NCBI RefSeq assembly: GCF_001445655.1
Contig: NZ_LNBE01000003.1
Span: 1,966,530 to 2,030,529 of the forward strand
DNA length: 64,000 nucleotides
Source: Streptomyces roseifaciens
Lineage (GTDB): Bacteria; Actinomycetota; Actinomycetes; Streptomycetales; Streptomycetaceae
Direction: 5' to 3'
The translations under genes were made by a program, and so were the position numbers. The notes beneath the pieces were generated by a model, which was not told the DNA's origin, did not search any database, and saw nothing but the letters and a program-made list of their open reading frames with translations. Of this stretch, positions 1 to 7,278 are shown one piece after another (within the stretch, counting starts at the first letter, position 1; each line of letters starts with the position of its first letter).

Positions 1-429
1 GAGAGCCTCATCCGGGACCGGGAGGCCTGGGTGCGGCAGGCCGGCCCGCACACGGCCGGCCTGTCCAACCTGCCGATGACCGCAGAGGTCGGCCTGCCGG
101 TGTGCCGGGCGCTCGTCGCCTACGGCAAGCGCCGCTACGACGACGTCGTCGGCCTCCTGCTCCCGATCAGGCACCGACTCCAGACGTTCGGAGGAAGCCA
201 CGCGCAGCGGGACGCCGTCCAGCGGACCCTGGTGGAGGCAGCCGTGCGCAGCGGGCAGCACGACATCGCGCGCATGCTGCTGAGCGAACGCATCAACGTC
301 CGCCCCTTGTGCCCGTACAACTGGGGCGCGCAGGCCCGGCTCGCCGAACGGCTCGGCGACACGGCGGGGGCCGGCGCGGCGCGCCGACGTGCCGCGCAGC
401 AGGCGTCGGCGGCAGCGGCCGGGGCCTGA
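1..429 (+). CDS. TPR protein, TTC38-like (5' end outside window)
   Basis: The reading frame is already open at base 1, so only the C-terminal 142 residues are present. The segment is helical and Ala/Arg-rich. It has the pattern seen at the end of TTC38-type tetratricopeptide proteins: a helix with GKRRYDDVVGLLLPIR, then GGSHAQRDAV, then LLSERINVRP before NWGAQARLAERLG. These are helix-turn-helix scaffolds and the partner is unknown. The end is an Ala-rich tail. The family assignment rests on the GGSxAQRD motif and repeat spacing only. Confidence 0.6.
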   Translation, partial: ESLIRDREAWVRQAGPHTAGLSNLPMTAEVGLPVCRALVAYGKRRYDDVVGLLLPIRHRLQTFGGSHAQRDAVQRTLVEAAVRSGQHDIARMLLSERINVRPLCPYNWGAQARLAERLGDTAGAGAARRRAAQQASAAAAGA

Positions 430-441
430 GCCGGAGTGAGC

Positions 442-588
442 ATGAGAACCCCGCTGGACGCCGGATGCGCACTCCTCGACCACAGCCGGCGCGGCTCCGC
501 CCGGAGGCTGACGGCAGCCGAACTCGGCGAACCGAGGGAGAGCCGCGCCCCGGGCACCCACGCCTTGGAGGGGCAGCCGGGCCGGTGA
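442..588 (+). CDS. possible 48-residue micro-ORF
   Basis: An ATG preceded by GGAGTGAGC opens a 48-codon frame with mostly G or C in third positions, just after the TPR gene. The product would be Arg/Ala-rich, with no membrane segment and no motif I recognise. In this GC-rich DNA short frames arise by chance, so this is only a possibility. Confidence 0.2.
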   Translation: MRTPLDAGCALLDHSRRGSARRLTAAELGEPRESRAPGTHALEGQPGR

Positions 589-599
589 CCGAGAGGGGG

Positions 600-1676
600 T
601 CAGCCGGCCGGCACCTCGGCGTCCGCCGGCTCGAACGACCTCAGGCCGCTCGTCAGCTCCAGGAGAGTGTCCTCCGCCAGGTCACGCAGGAAGTCGGGGC
701 ACACCCATCCGTCCAGGGGCTCGTCCTCCTGGTCCGCCTCGTCCTCCTGGTCCCACCCGTAGTACTCGGCGATCTCGGCCCGGCCGCCGGGGCTGCGCAG
801 GAAGTAGCCGACCTGGCTTGCGTAGTCCGGGTCGCCGGTGTCGGGGTGCTCGCCGGGGGCGTGGGTGCACGGACGGTCCTCCAGCAGCGGAAGGGCCCCC
901 TCGATCCCCTTGATCATCGCGTCCAGTACCGAGCGGTCCGTGATCCTCTCCGACGTCGCGTACCAGCAGGTCGCGTTCATGGTCACGAGGTAGCCGGCCA
1001 GCACTCCGCGGGTGGGCCGGGAGGGAAGGCAGGCGGCCTCGTCCTTCAGGTCCTCGTGCGGATCGCCGTAGGGGTAGTCGTTCACGATCCCCGATAGGGT
1101 GCTGATGCAGCTGCGGTGGTACTTCGGTGCTCCCACGGGGATGCGACGGACGGTCAACGGGGCGATCACGTCCGCGGCGAGCCGTGCCCACCCCGCGACG
1201 TTGCCGGGGCACAGCACCCGCTCGGGGTCGACGATGTCGGTGCTGGTGCCGTCGGGGTCGGGGTCACCGTCACTGTCGGCGTCGGCGTCGATGTCCGTGA
1301 CGGCGTCCGGCGTCGCGAGCTTGCCGGTCAGCAGTCCGGTGTCACCGTTCCGGATCTCGTCCTCCAGTGAGTCCATCTCGGCCTCGTACGGATGACCGTC
1401 GTGCGAGCAGGGCCGGCTGCCCAGTGCTTCGACCGCGGCCCGAAGGGCGTCGAGCGCGGCGCGCTCGGCCTCCTCCTCGGGACGCCAGGCGAGGTAACCC
1501 GACATCGCCACCAGCCCGGACACCCAGATGCGGGCCTCTTCTCCGCCCGGGTCGGCGGCGAGCCGGCGGGCGCAGTCCAGGACGAGGGGGACCGCTTCGT
1601 CCGCGGGGGACGTGTCGCGGATGTTCTCCCAGGCGGCGGCGAGCCGGGCCACGCCCGGGTCGGTTGTAATGATCAT
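600..1676 (-). CDS. hypothetical acidic protein
   Basis: This 358-residue soluble protein is not one I recognise. I start it at the ATG encoding MIITTD, because the 28 codons upstream (to 1760) are Gly/Ala/Arg-rich and look non-coding. It has two helical, Trp-containing parts separated by an acidic low-complexity linker (DIDADADSDGDPDPDG, about residues 135-155). The two halves look loosely similar: each has a Cys-His pair followed by Asp and Glu (CSHDGHPYE and CTHAPGEHPD) and a tyrosine-containing YLAW/YLV segment, so an internal duplication is possible. It has no signal peptide or membrane helix and is convergent with the upstream TPR gene. Confidence 0.6.
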   Translation of the reverse strand: MIITTDPGVARLAAAWENIRDTSPADEAVPLVLDCARRLAADPGGEEARIWVSGLVAMSGYLAWRPEEEAERAALDALRAAVEALGSRPCSHDGHPYEAEMDSLEDEIRNGDTGLLTGKLATPDAVTDIDADADSDGDPDPDGTSTDIVDPERVLCPGNVAGWARLAADVIAPLTVRRIPVGAPKYHRSCISTLSGIVNDYPYGDPHEDLKDEAACLPSRPTRGVLAGYLVTMNATCWYATSERITDRSVLDAMIKGIEGALPLLEDRPCTHAPGEHPDTGDPDYASQVGYFLRSPGGRAEIAEYYGWDQEDEADQEDEPLDGWVCPDFLRDLAEDTLLELTSGLRSFEPADAEVPAG

Positions 1677-1847
1677 GCCCTGTATGACGGGGGCCGTGTC
1701 CGGTCCGGTTCCCGCCGTCCGGGCCCTGGCCTGGCCGGCCCCGCGGGCGCCGATGGTCACTCAGGCGGTCGGCATCGAAGTCGAATGAGTATGCGAGTGA
1801 GTACGTGTGCTCAGGCCGGAGCGGCCCGGCTCCCGGATGCTGGGATC

Positions 1848-2540
1848 ATGACGACGACGCCTCACCTCGCCTTTCCGCCCGCGCCCCCGGCGCCCGCTCC
1901 GGCCGGTCGGCCGGGCCATCGCCGGAAGCTGGTGGCCGGTGCCGTGGCGGCGCTGGTCCTGCTGCTGGTCGCCGGGATCGCCGCCGGGTGGTGGCTGACG
2001 CGTGAGGAGGACTCCTCGCCCTTCGCCGGCCGGCCGCGGGTGACGGACAGTGCGGCCGGCCTCTCCTATGCGATACCCGAAGGGTGGAAGCACGAGGAGG
2101 GAAAGAAGCTGATCGGTGCCTTCACCTCGTCGGTCACCAAGGAACATGCCGGCAGCGGCAGCGGCGCGAGCAGTGAAGGCGGCAGCACGGTCCTCGCCGG
2201 CCGTGCCGCAGCCATGCCGCAGGCTGCACTCCAGCAGCAGGCGGAGCGGGCGGCCCGCTCGAACGCGGTGTTCTTCTTCCCCGACGGAAGCTCCGAGGTC
2301 GAGGAGTCCCGGCCGACGACGGTCGGCGGCCGCCCTGCGCACACGGTGGCGCTCAAGGTGAGCGAGGGCAGGCGCGGTACCGGAAGCACGGACGGTTCCG
2401 GCGGGACGGGTCATCTGCGCCTGACGCTCATCGCGGTGGACGACAGCCGCTCGGCCTTCCTCCTCGGCATCGCCCAGCCGGGCGGGCCGGTGGAAGCGCG
2501 CGAGGTGGACCAGGTGATGGAGAGCGCCTCCCTGAACTGA
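1848..2540 (+). CDS. membrane-anchored extracytoplasmic protein
   Basis: The protein has 230 residues. A Pro/Ala-rich cytoplasmic N-terminus of about 27 residues is followed by one transmembrane helix (LVAGAVAALVLLLVAGIAAGWW, about residues 27-48). After it comes an extracytoplasmic domain with YAIPEGWKHEEG near its start and VGGRPAHTVALKV in the middle. This matches the simple anchored proteins of actinomycetes (LpqN/PsbP-like fold type) that are usually annotated as hypothetical. The start is the ATG of MTTTPHL. No lipobox is present. Confidence 0.65.
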   Translation: MTTTPHLAFPPAPPAPAPAGRPGHRRKLVAGAVAALVLLLVAGIAAGWWLTREEDSSPFAGRPRVTDSAAGLSYAIPEGWKHEEGKKLIGAFTSSVTKEHAGSGSGASSEGGSTVLAGRAAAMPQAALQQQAERAARSNAVFFFPDGSSEVEESRPTTVGGRPAHTVALKVSEGRRGTGSTDGSGGTGHLRLTLIAVDDSRSAFLLGIAQPGGPVEAREVDQVMESASLN

Positions 2541-2559
2541 GCCGGCGAAAAACGGATCA

Positions 2560-2581
2560 ACCCCCTCCGGTCGGCGGGGGT
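2560..2581 (+). terminator. stem-loop after the anchored protein gene
   Basis: ACCCCC at 2560-2565 pairs with GGGGGT at 2576-2581, with two further C-G pairs inside the loop. It lies 20 bases after the stop codon and has no U-tract, as is usual in Streptomyces. Confidence 0.45.
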
Positions 2582-2610
2582 CGCTCGGTCGCCCGGCGGG
2601 GGCCGGAACG

Positions 2611-2717
2611 CCGACTGCCCTACTTATGGCCAATATTCCCGGCTGCCCCTCCTGCGGCAGGATCATCGTCAACTTCCGCATCACCCCTCATGTCCCCCCT
2701 TGAAACAGAGGAGCAGT
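2611..2717 (+). promoter_or_regulatory. leader region of the diphtheria-toxin-like gene
   Basis: An AT-richer pocket (CTACTTATGGCCAATATT, 2619-2636) in otherwise very GC-rich DNA is the likely promoter area. A clear ribosome binding site GAGGAG at 2708-2713 sits four bases before the ATG and fixes the start at 2718. I looked for a DtxR/IdeR-like iron box (TTAGGTTAGCCTAACCTAA type), as used by tox in Corynebacterium, and do not see one. Confidence 0.45.
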
Positions 2718-4367
2718 ATGCGTGTTGAGACGAGACGAGCGAAGCCGACGAGACGGACGCAGCCGATGAGGCAGGCGCAGCAAATAGGGCAGGCGAAACC
2801 GGCGAGACGGCGACCCGCCTTCCAGCGCGTGTTCGCCACCACGGCCTTCGCCGGGATGATGGCGGCCGCCTCCGCAGAGCTCGCCCACGCCGCCCCCACT
2901 CCCGCGCCCGGCGGCGACCGGATATCCCAGGCGAAGCAGACCGGGCTGGAAGGCTTCCACGGCTACAAACCCGGCCACCTCGACTCGATCCTCGAAGGGT
3001 TGCGCCCCGTGGGCACCGCCGGGAACCACGACCCCAACTGGAAGGGGCTCTACCTGGCCGAGACCACCGGGCACGCCGCGGGGTACAGCACCGACGAGGC
3101 GGGTACGGCGGCCGGCGGAGTGGTGCGGGTGACGCTCCCGGACGAGGTGAACGTGGCCACGGTCCACCTCGCGCACAAGGCGGACGAGACCGACGAGGCC
3201 TTCCTGAAGCGGCAGCTGGACTTCGTCAAGAACGAGTTCGGCGTACCCGACGGCAAGCCGCTGATGGACGCCCTCGGCGAGAAGAACACCGTCCTGAAGA
3301 TCGCCGACGACGGGACCGGCCAGAGCGAGCTCATCGTCCCGTGGAAGATGGCGGAGCGAGGGAAGGCCGAGAAGGCCGTCGAATTCAGGGGGAAGAACTC
3401 CGCCCTGGACGCCGCGATCTACGCGGCAGCCCCGGCCAACTGCCTCGCCCCCACCGGGCGCGCGAAGCGGTCGGCGGACCGCTGCCTGCCCGTGGACTGG
3501 GACAAGGTCGAGGAGAAGGCCAAGGCCACGGCCAAGAAGGTCGCCCAGGACGCCGAGCACGCGGAGCGGTTGCCGAAGCGCAACCCGAAGGGCCCGACCT
3601 GGGGCGAGGCCCACTCCACCGCGGAGCTCACCCACGCCAAGGTCCGCGAAGTCAGCGGCACCCACGTGGCCGCAACCGCCGCCGGCGTCGGGACCTGGGT
3701 CTACGGCATGGCGAAGACCTTCTCCGACAAGGACGCCACCACCCTCGACAAGGTCGCCGTCACCGGAGCCGTCGTCCCCGGCCTCGGGCAGGCCCTCGGC
3801 ATCGCCGACGGGATCCAGCACGGCGACCCCGAGGCCGTCGCCGTCAACGCCGTGGCCCTCGCCGCCCTCGCGGCCGCCCAGGTCGTACCCGTCGTCGGCG
3901 AGGTCGTCGACGCCGTCCTCCTCACCGAACAGCTCGTCGAGGTGCTCGTCGACGTCTTCCGCGCCGCGACGGCCGACCCGCCCCCGGCGCCGCGCCTCGA
4001 CACGGGCGCCCTGCCGATCCTGCCCGTGCCGCGCGCCGACCTGCCCTGCAGCGTGTGGTGGACGTACATGGACGTCCTCTGGGAGACGGCCGGGAAGGTC
4101 CCGGCGAACGAGAAGGTGCCCGCGAAGACGCAGGTCGTGGTCAGGGAGCGCGGCGGGAGCGAGTACGCCTACCCCGTGGCAGACGGGAAGTCCCCCGGCT
4201 GGCTGGTTCCCCACGGGCTCGGCTCCAGCCGGACCTTCGACGTCTTCTACCGGCTGAAGACGGACCAGGGCCGGGTCCTGGAGTCGAAGCAGCGCGCCGT
4301 CGTCCAGGCGAAGGCCGAGGTGGCCCAGTGCAACACCCTCGTCTGGAACGAGGACTGGCAGCGCTGA
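2718..4367 (+). CDS. secreted diphtheria-toxin-like ADP-ribosyltransferase
   Basis: The precursor has 549 residues. A long basic n-region and hydrophobic core end in AHA/A (about residue 58), a likely secretion signal. Residues about 75-240 match the diphtheria toxin (DT) catalytic domain: HGYKPGHLDSI (H81 = DT His21), NWKGLY (Y112 = Tyr54), AAGYSTDE (Y123 = Tyr65), AGGVVRVT, and E204 in QSELIVPW at the place of Glu148. C242 and C256 enclose RAKR/S (248-252), the same layout as the DT protease-sensitive loop, followed by LPVDWDKV. Residues about 300-418 match the translocation domain, including GLGQALGIADG and VGEVVDAV, where E395 and D398 sit at the DT Glu349/Asp352 positions. The C-terminal 110 residues (C444, C538) show little similarity to the DT receptor-binding domain. 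The known DT reaction is ADP-ribosylation of diphthamide on eukaryotic EF-2; the same activity here is inference. Distant DT homologues have been described in Streptomyces and other actinobacteria. Confidence 0.93.
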   Translation: MRVETRRAKPTRRTQPMRQAQQIGQAKPARRRPAFQRVFATTAFAGMMAAASAELAHAAPTPAPGGDRISQAKQTGLEGFHGYKPGHLDSILEGLRPVGTAGNHDPNWKGLYLAETTGHAAGYSTDEAGTAAGGVVRVTLPDEVNVATVHLAHKADETDEAFLKRQLDFVKNEFGVPDGKPLMDALGEKNTVLKIADDGTGQSELIVPWKMAERGKAEKAVEFRGKNSALDAAIYAAAPANCLAPTGRAKRSADRCLPVDWDKVEEKAKATAKKVAQDAEHAERLPKRNPKGPTWGEAHSTAELTHAKVREVSGTHVAATAAGVGTWVYGMAKTFSDKDATTLDKVAVTGAVVPGLGQALGIADGIQHGDPEAVAVNAVALAALAAAQVVPVVGEVVDAVLLTEQLVEVLVDVFRAATADPPPAPRLDTGALPILPVPRADLPCSVWWTYMDVLWETAGKVPANEKVPAKTQVVVRERGGSEYAYPVADGKSPGWLVPHGLGSSRTFDVFYRLKTDQGRVLESKQRAVVQAKAEVAQCNTLVWNEDWQR

Positions 4368-4431
4368 CGCGCAAACGCCGGCCCGGCGCGCCGTGCCTCA
4401 CCCGCCCGGGGGTCGCCGGTCCGCCGGTGGC

Positions 4432-4447
4432 GCGGGCAGGTGCCCGC
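4432..4447 (+). terminator. short hairpin after the toxin-like gene
   Basis: GCGGGCA and TGCCCGC are perfect complements separated by GG, about 65 bases after the stop. This is a possible terminator. The rest of the 330-base gap from 4368 to 4699 shows no convincing gene, only the two hairpins listed next. Confidence 0.35.
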
Positions 4448-4620
4448 CGGTGCGCCGGCCGGTGTCCTCCAGGTGGCTGGCTCCGGCGTCGCGGTCCCGG
4501 GCGGCGCCCCGTTCCGTGCGTTAGTGTGTGGCCTCGTCGGGCAGCCGACAGGGTGCGACGGGCATGCACGCCGTCGCGCCCTCCGTGCCGGAATCACGCG
4601 GTGCGGGCGTACGAGAAAAT

Positions 4621-4650
4621 GCCCGCCGCGGGGCTGGACCCGCGACGGGC
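4621..4650. terminator. hairpin, outer member of a tandem pair
   Basis: GCCCGCCGCGGG pairs with CCCGCGACGGGC with one mismatch over 12 bases. It lies between the toxin-like gene and the small minus-strand gene and could stop transcription from either side. Confidence 0.45.
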
Positions 4651-4670
4651 AAGCCGAGGAGTTGGCTCCA

Positions 4671-4695
4671 CGGGGCGTACTGGTGATACGCCCCG
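4671..4695 (-). terminator. hairpin directly after the 44-residue gene
   Basis: CGGGGCGTA and TACGCCCCG are perfect 9-bp arms around a 7-base loop, four bases beyond the stop codon of the minus-strand micro-ORF. The position supports that ORF being a real transcription unit. Confidence 0.6.
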
Positions 4696-4699
4696 CGGG

Positions 4700-4834
4700 T
4701 CAGCCCCTGCCGGTCATCACCAGGGCCAGAGCGGTGAGGGCCGTCAGCAGCTCCACCCAGGGCGTCACTGCTCGGGCCGCGCTGCGGACCAGGTTCCAGT
4801 CGACCGGCGCTTTCGGCCTTCTGTGCTGCACCAT
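4700..4834 (-). CDS. 44-residue membrane micro-protein
   Basis: The ATG follows a strong ribosome binding site (GAGGAGAGG, six bases upstream). The product has a basic, Trp-containing N-terminal half (MVQHRRPKAPVDWN) and ends in one hydrophobic helix (VELLTALTALALVMTG). A perfect hairpin sits just after the stop. It has no signal-peptidase site, so it is probably a small single-pass membrane protein. I do not recognise the family. It faces the toxin-like gene convergently, so a role linked to the toxin is conceivable but unsupported. Confidence 0.55.
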   Translation of the reverse strand: MVQHRRPKAPVDWNLVRSAARAVTPWVELLTALTALALVMTGRG

Positions 4835-4953
4835 GTTCGCGCCTCTCCTCGGACCAGGAGACCCGCCGGCCGGCGAGACCCTATGAGAGCCCTCGGGTGT
4901 GGCAGCGCAACCGGCCCCTCCCGAGACCCCTGGGTGAGGCCCCGACGTGACAG

Positions 4954-4970
4954 GCTGACCCGAGGTCAGC
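4954..4970. promoter_or_regulatory. inverted repeat GCTGACC-CGA-GGTCAGC
   Basis: Perfect 7-bp arms lie in an AT-richer intergenic stretch, 120 bases upstream of the micro-ORF and 119 bases beyond the stop of the oxidoreductase gene. It could be an operator for the former or a terminator for the latter; sequence alone does not decide. Confidence 0.35.
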
Positions 4971-5088
4971 GCTGGTACTGCACAATGTAACTTTATGGGC
5001 GTAACACCTTAATGCGTGGTATTTGGCTGATGAACGTCGGCGAGTCCCTTCCTCTGCAAGGGCCGTCGACGTGGCCGTCGGCGCCGCC

Positions 5089-6225
5089 TCAGCCCCCGCT
5101 CGCGGGGTAGTCGACGTAGCCGCCCGCCCCGCCGGAGTAGTACGTGCCCGGGTCACCGGCTGCCAGGTCGTGGCCGAGGGCGAACCGGGTGACCAGGTCG
5201 GGGTTGGCGATGAAGCGGGTCCCGAACGACACGGCGTCGGCGATCCCGGCCTCGATCGCGGCGTTCGCCGACGCGCGGTCGAAGCCGAGGTTCGCGATCA
5301 AGGGGCCGTCGAACAGGCGCCGGTACCGTGCGAACGCGCCGAGGTCGGGGGCGGCGCCCGGCCCGGCCATGTCCCGGCCGCGCAGGTGGAGATAGGCCAC
5401 CGGGCGGCGGTTGAGCTCCGCCACCAGGGCGTCGTAGTCGGAAAGGGTCTCCTCGCCGGCCGTGAAACGGTCGCCCGAGGACCAGTACGGCGACAACCGG
5501 ACGCCGACGCGCCGCCCCTCCCACACGGCGGTGACCGCGTCGACGATCTCCAGCAGCAGGCGCCGGCGGCCGGCACGATCACCTCCGTAGGCATCGGAAC
5601 GGAGGTTCAGCCGCGGATTGAGGAACTGGGGAATCAGGAACGGGCCGACGGCATGGACCTCGACCCCGTCGAACCCGGCACGCCGGGCGTTCAGCGCGGC
5701 CACCCGGTATTCGCCGACCGTGTCCTCGATGTCGGCAAGGGTCATCTCCCGGGGAGTGACGGTGTCCTTGAACCCGTCCGGCGTGAAGGACCGCTCGTGC
5801 GGATCGACCGCCGACGGCCCGGCGGGCAGCGCGCCCCGGAGGTGATCGGGGTGCGAGGCGGCACCGGTGTGCCACAGCTGCAGCACGATCCGGCCGCCGA
5901 GGGCGTGCACGACATCGGTCACCCGTCGCCATCCGGCGACCTGCTGCTCGCTGTAGACGCCGGGAACGTTCACGAAGCCGATCGCCCGCTCGCTCACCCA
6001 GGTCCCCTCCGTGACGATCAGCCCGGCGCCGGCCCGCTGGCCGTAGTAGAGGGCGTGCAGATCCGTCGGCACCAGGCCGGGGTTGGTCGCGCGGGCCCGG
6101 GTGAGCGGAGCCATCACGACCCGGTTCGGCAGCCGGAAGTCTCCCAGGTCCGCGCAGCGCAGCAGCGCGTCCCCGGCGGTCGGCGGCATTGCGCTCATGG
6201 CGCTCATCGCGCTCGTCGTGCTCAT
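5089..6225 (-). CDS. Old Yellow Enzyme-family flavin oxidoreductase, altered active site
   Basis: The protein has 378 residues in an FMN-binding TIM barrel: LPNRVVMAPLTRARA near the N-terminus, LQLWHTGAASHPDH, and SFGTRFIANPDLVTRF at the phosphate-binding C-terminal end. Ene-reductases of this family (NemA, OYE) reduce activated C=C bonds or nitrate esters with NAD(P)H. The family active-site loop HxxH/NxYL is here HAVGPFL: the first His is kept, the second His/Asn is Gly and the proton-donating Tyr is Phe. The start is the ATG of MSTTSAM, nine bases after GAGGAG. The gene is divergent from the MmyB-type regulator, a common arrangement for a regulator and its target. Confidence 0.88.
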   Translation of the reverse strand: MSTTSAMSAMSAMPPTAGDALLRCADLGDFRLPNRVVMAPLTRARATNPGLVPTDLHALYYGQRAGAGLIVTEGTWVSERAIGFVNVPGVYSEQQVAGWRRVTDVVHALGGRIVLQLWHTGAASHPDHLRGALPAGPSAVDPHERSFTPDGFKDTVTPREMTLADIEDTVGEYRVAALNARRAGFDGVEVHAVGPFLIPQFLNPRLNLRSDAYGGDRAGRRRLLLEIVDAVTAVWEGRRVGVRLSPYWSSGDRFTAGEETLSDYDALVAELNRRPVAYLHLRGRDMAGPGAAPDLGAFARYRRLFDGPLIANLGFDRASANAAIEAGIADAVSFGTRFIANPDLVTRFALGHDLAAGDPGTYYSGGAGGYVDYPASGG

Positions 6226-6371
6226 CGGTGGGCTCTCCTCGTTCACGGGCCGGTGGTCGCCGGCGCTACGGGAGCCATCGTGCGAGCGGTGGCCGGCCGG
6301 TAGGAGGGCCGAGATGATGCTGGTACCGGCAGGGCGACCCTCCGCGGGGCGGGGCCCGCCAGAATGAGGGC

Positions 6372-7202
6372 ATGAACGACGCCGAACTGGGCATCTGCCT
6401 GCGCGCCTGGCGCGACCGCCTGGCGCCCGCCGAGGCCGGGCTGCCGGCGGGGCCGCGCCGCCGCGCACCAGGCCTGCGCCGTCAGGAGCTCGCCACGCTG
6501 GCCGGACTCTCCGTCGAGTACCTGGCCCGGCTCGAACAGGGCCGCGCGGGAAGGCCGTCCGCCGCCGTCCTGGGGCCTCTCGCACGCGCACTGCGGCTGA
6601 CCGGGGACGAACGCGACCACCTGTTCCGGCTGGCCGGCCACGCACCGCCCACGCCCGCCGTCGCACCCGCCCGCGTCACACCGGGACTGCAGCGGATCAT
6701 CGACCGGCTGCACGATGCCGCGGTGATGGTGGTGGACCGGGGCTGGAACGTCGTCCTCGCCAACCCGCCGGCGATCGCCCTGCTCGGCGACGAGGCGACG
6801 GGCGCCGACGGAGAACGCAACGTCCTGCGGCGGCACTTCACCGGACGTCCCTCCCGAGTGATCCGCACACCCGCCGAAGCCGCGGACTTCGAGGCGTACG
6901 CCGTCGCCGACCTGCGCGCGAGCCTCGGACGCTTCCCCGGCGACCCCCGGCTGCGAGAACTCGCCGGCGAACTACGGGCGGCAAGCCCCCGCTTCGCGGA
7001 ACTGTGGGCCCGCACCGACGTCGCCGCGAGCACCTCGCAGCGCAAGACCGTCCAGCACCCCGACGCCGGACGACTGACGCTCGACTGCGACGTACTGGAA
7101 GCCACCGGCTCGGCCCTCCGCCTGGTCGTCTACACCGCCGCACCGGGCACTCCCGACCACCGGGCCCTGGCGCTGCTCACCGCAGAGTTCTGCGCGGCGT
7201 AG
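6372..7202 (+). CDS. XRE-family regulator with MmyB ligand-binding domain
   Basis: The protein has 276 residues. The N-terminal XRE helix-turn-helix (about residues 35-90) contains LRRQELATLAGLSVEYLARLEQGRAGRPS. The C-terminal part has the MmyB PAS-like pattern: DAAVMVVDRGWNVVLANPPAIAL, LRRHF, a helix LRASLGRFPGDPRL, and FAELWARTDVAAS. Family members often bind a lipid-like ligand and control a divergent oxidoreductase gene. The Old Yellow Enzyme gene lies 146 bases away in the opposite direction and is the obvious target. Confidence 0.88.
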   Translation: MNDAELGICLRAWRDRLAPAEAGLPAGPRRRAPGLRRQELATLAGLSVEYLARLEQGRAGRPSAAVLGPLARALRLTGDERDHLFRLAGHAPPTPAVAPARVTPGLQRIIDRLHDAAVMVVDRGWNVVLANPPAIALLGDEATGADGERNVLRRHFTGRPSRVIRTPAEAADFEAYAVADLRASLGRFPGDPRLRELAGELRAASPRFAELWARTDVAASTSQRKTVQHPDAGRLTLDCDVLEATGSALRLVVYTAAPGTPDHRALALLTAEFCAA

Positions 7203-7278
7203 CCGAGAGGTGCTCTTGCCCCGGAGCGGAGGGCGGGGGAGCCTTGCGGGACTGGTGGACTTCCCGAAGGGAGCCTCG

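Noticed and set aside
4878..5022. Possible phage attachment site beside the toxin-like gene, since corynebacterial tox is phage-borne
   Set aside because: No integrase, phage structural gene, tRNA or long direct repeat is seen within the window.
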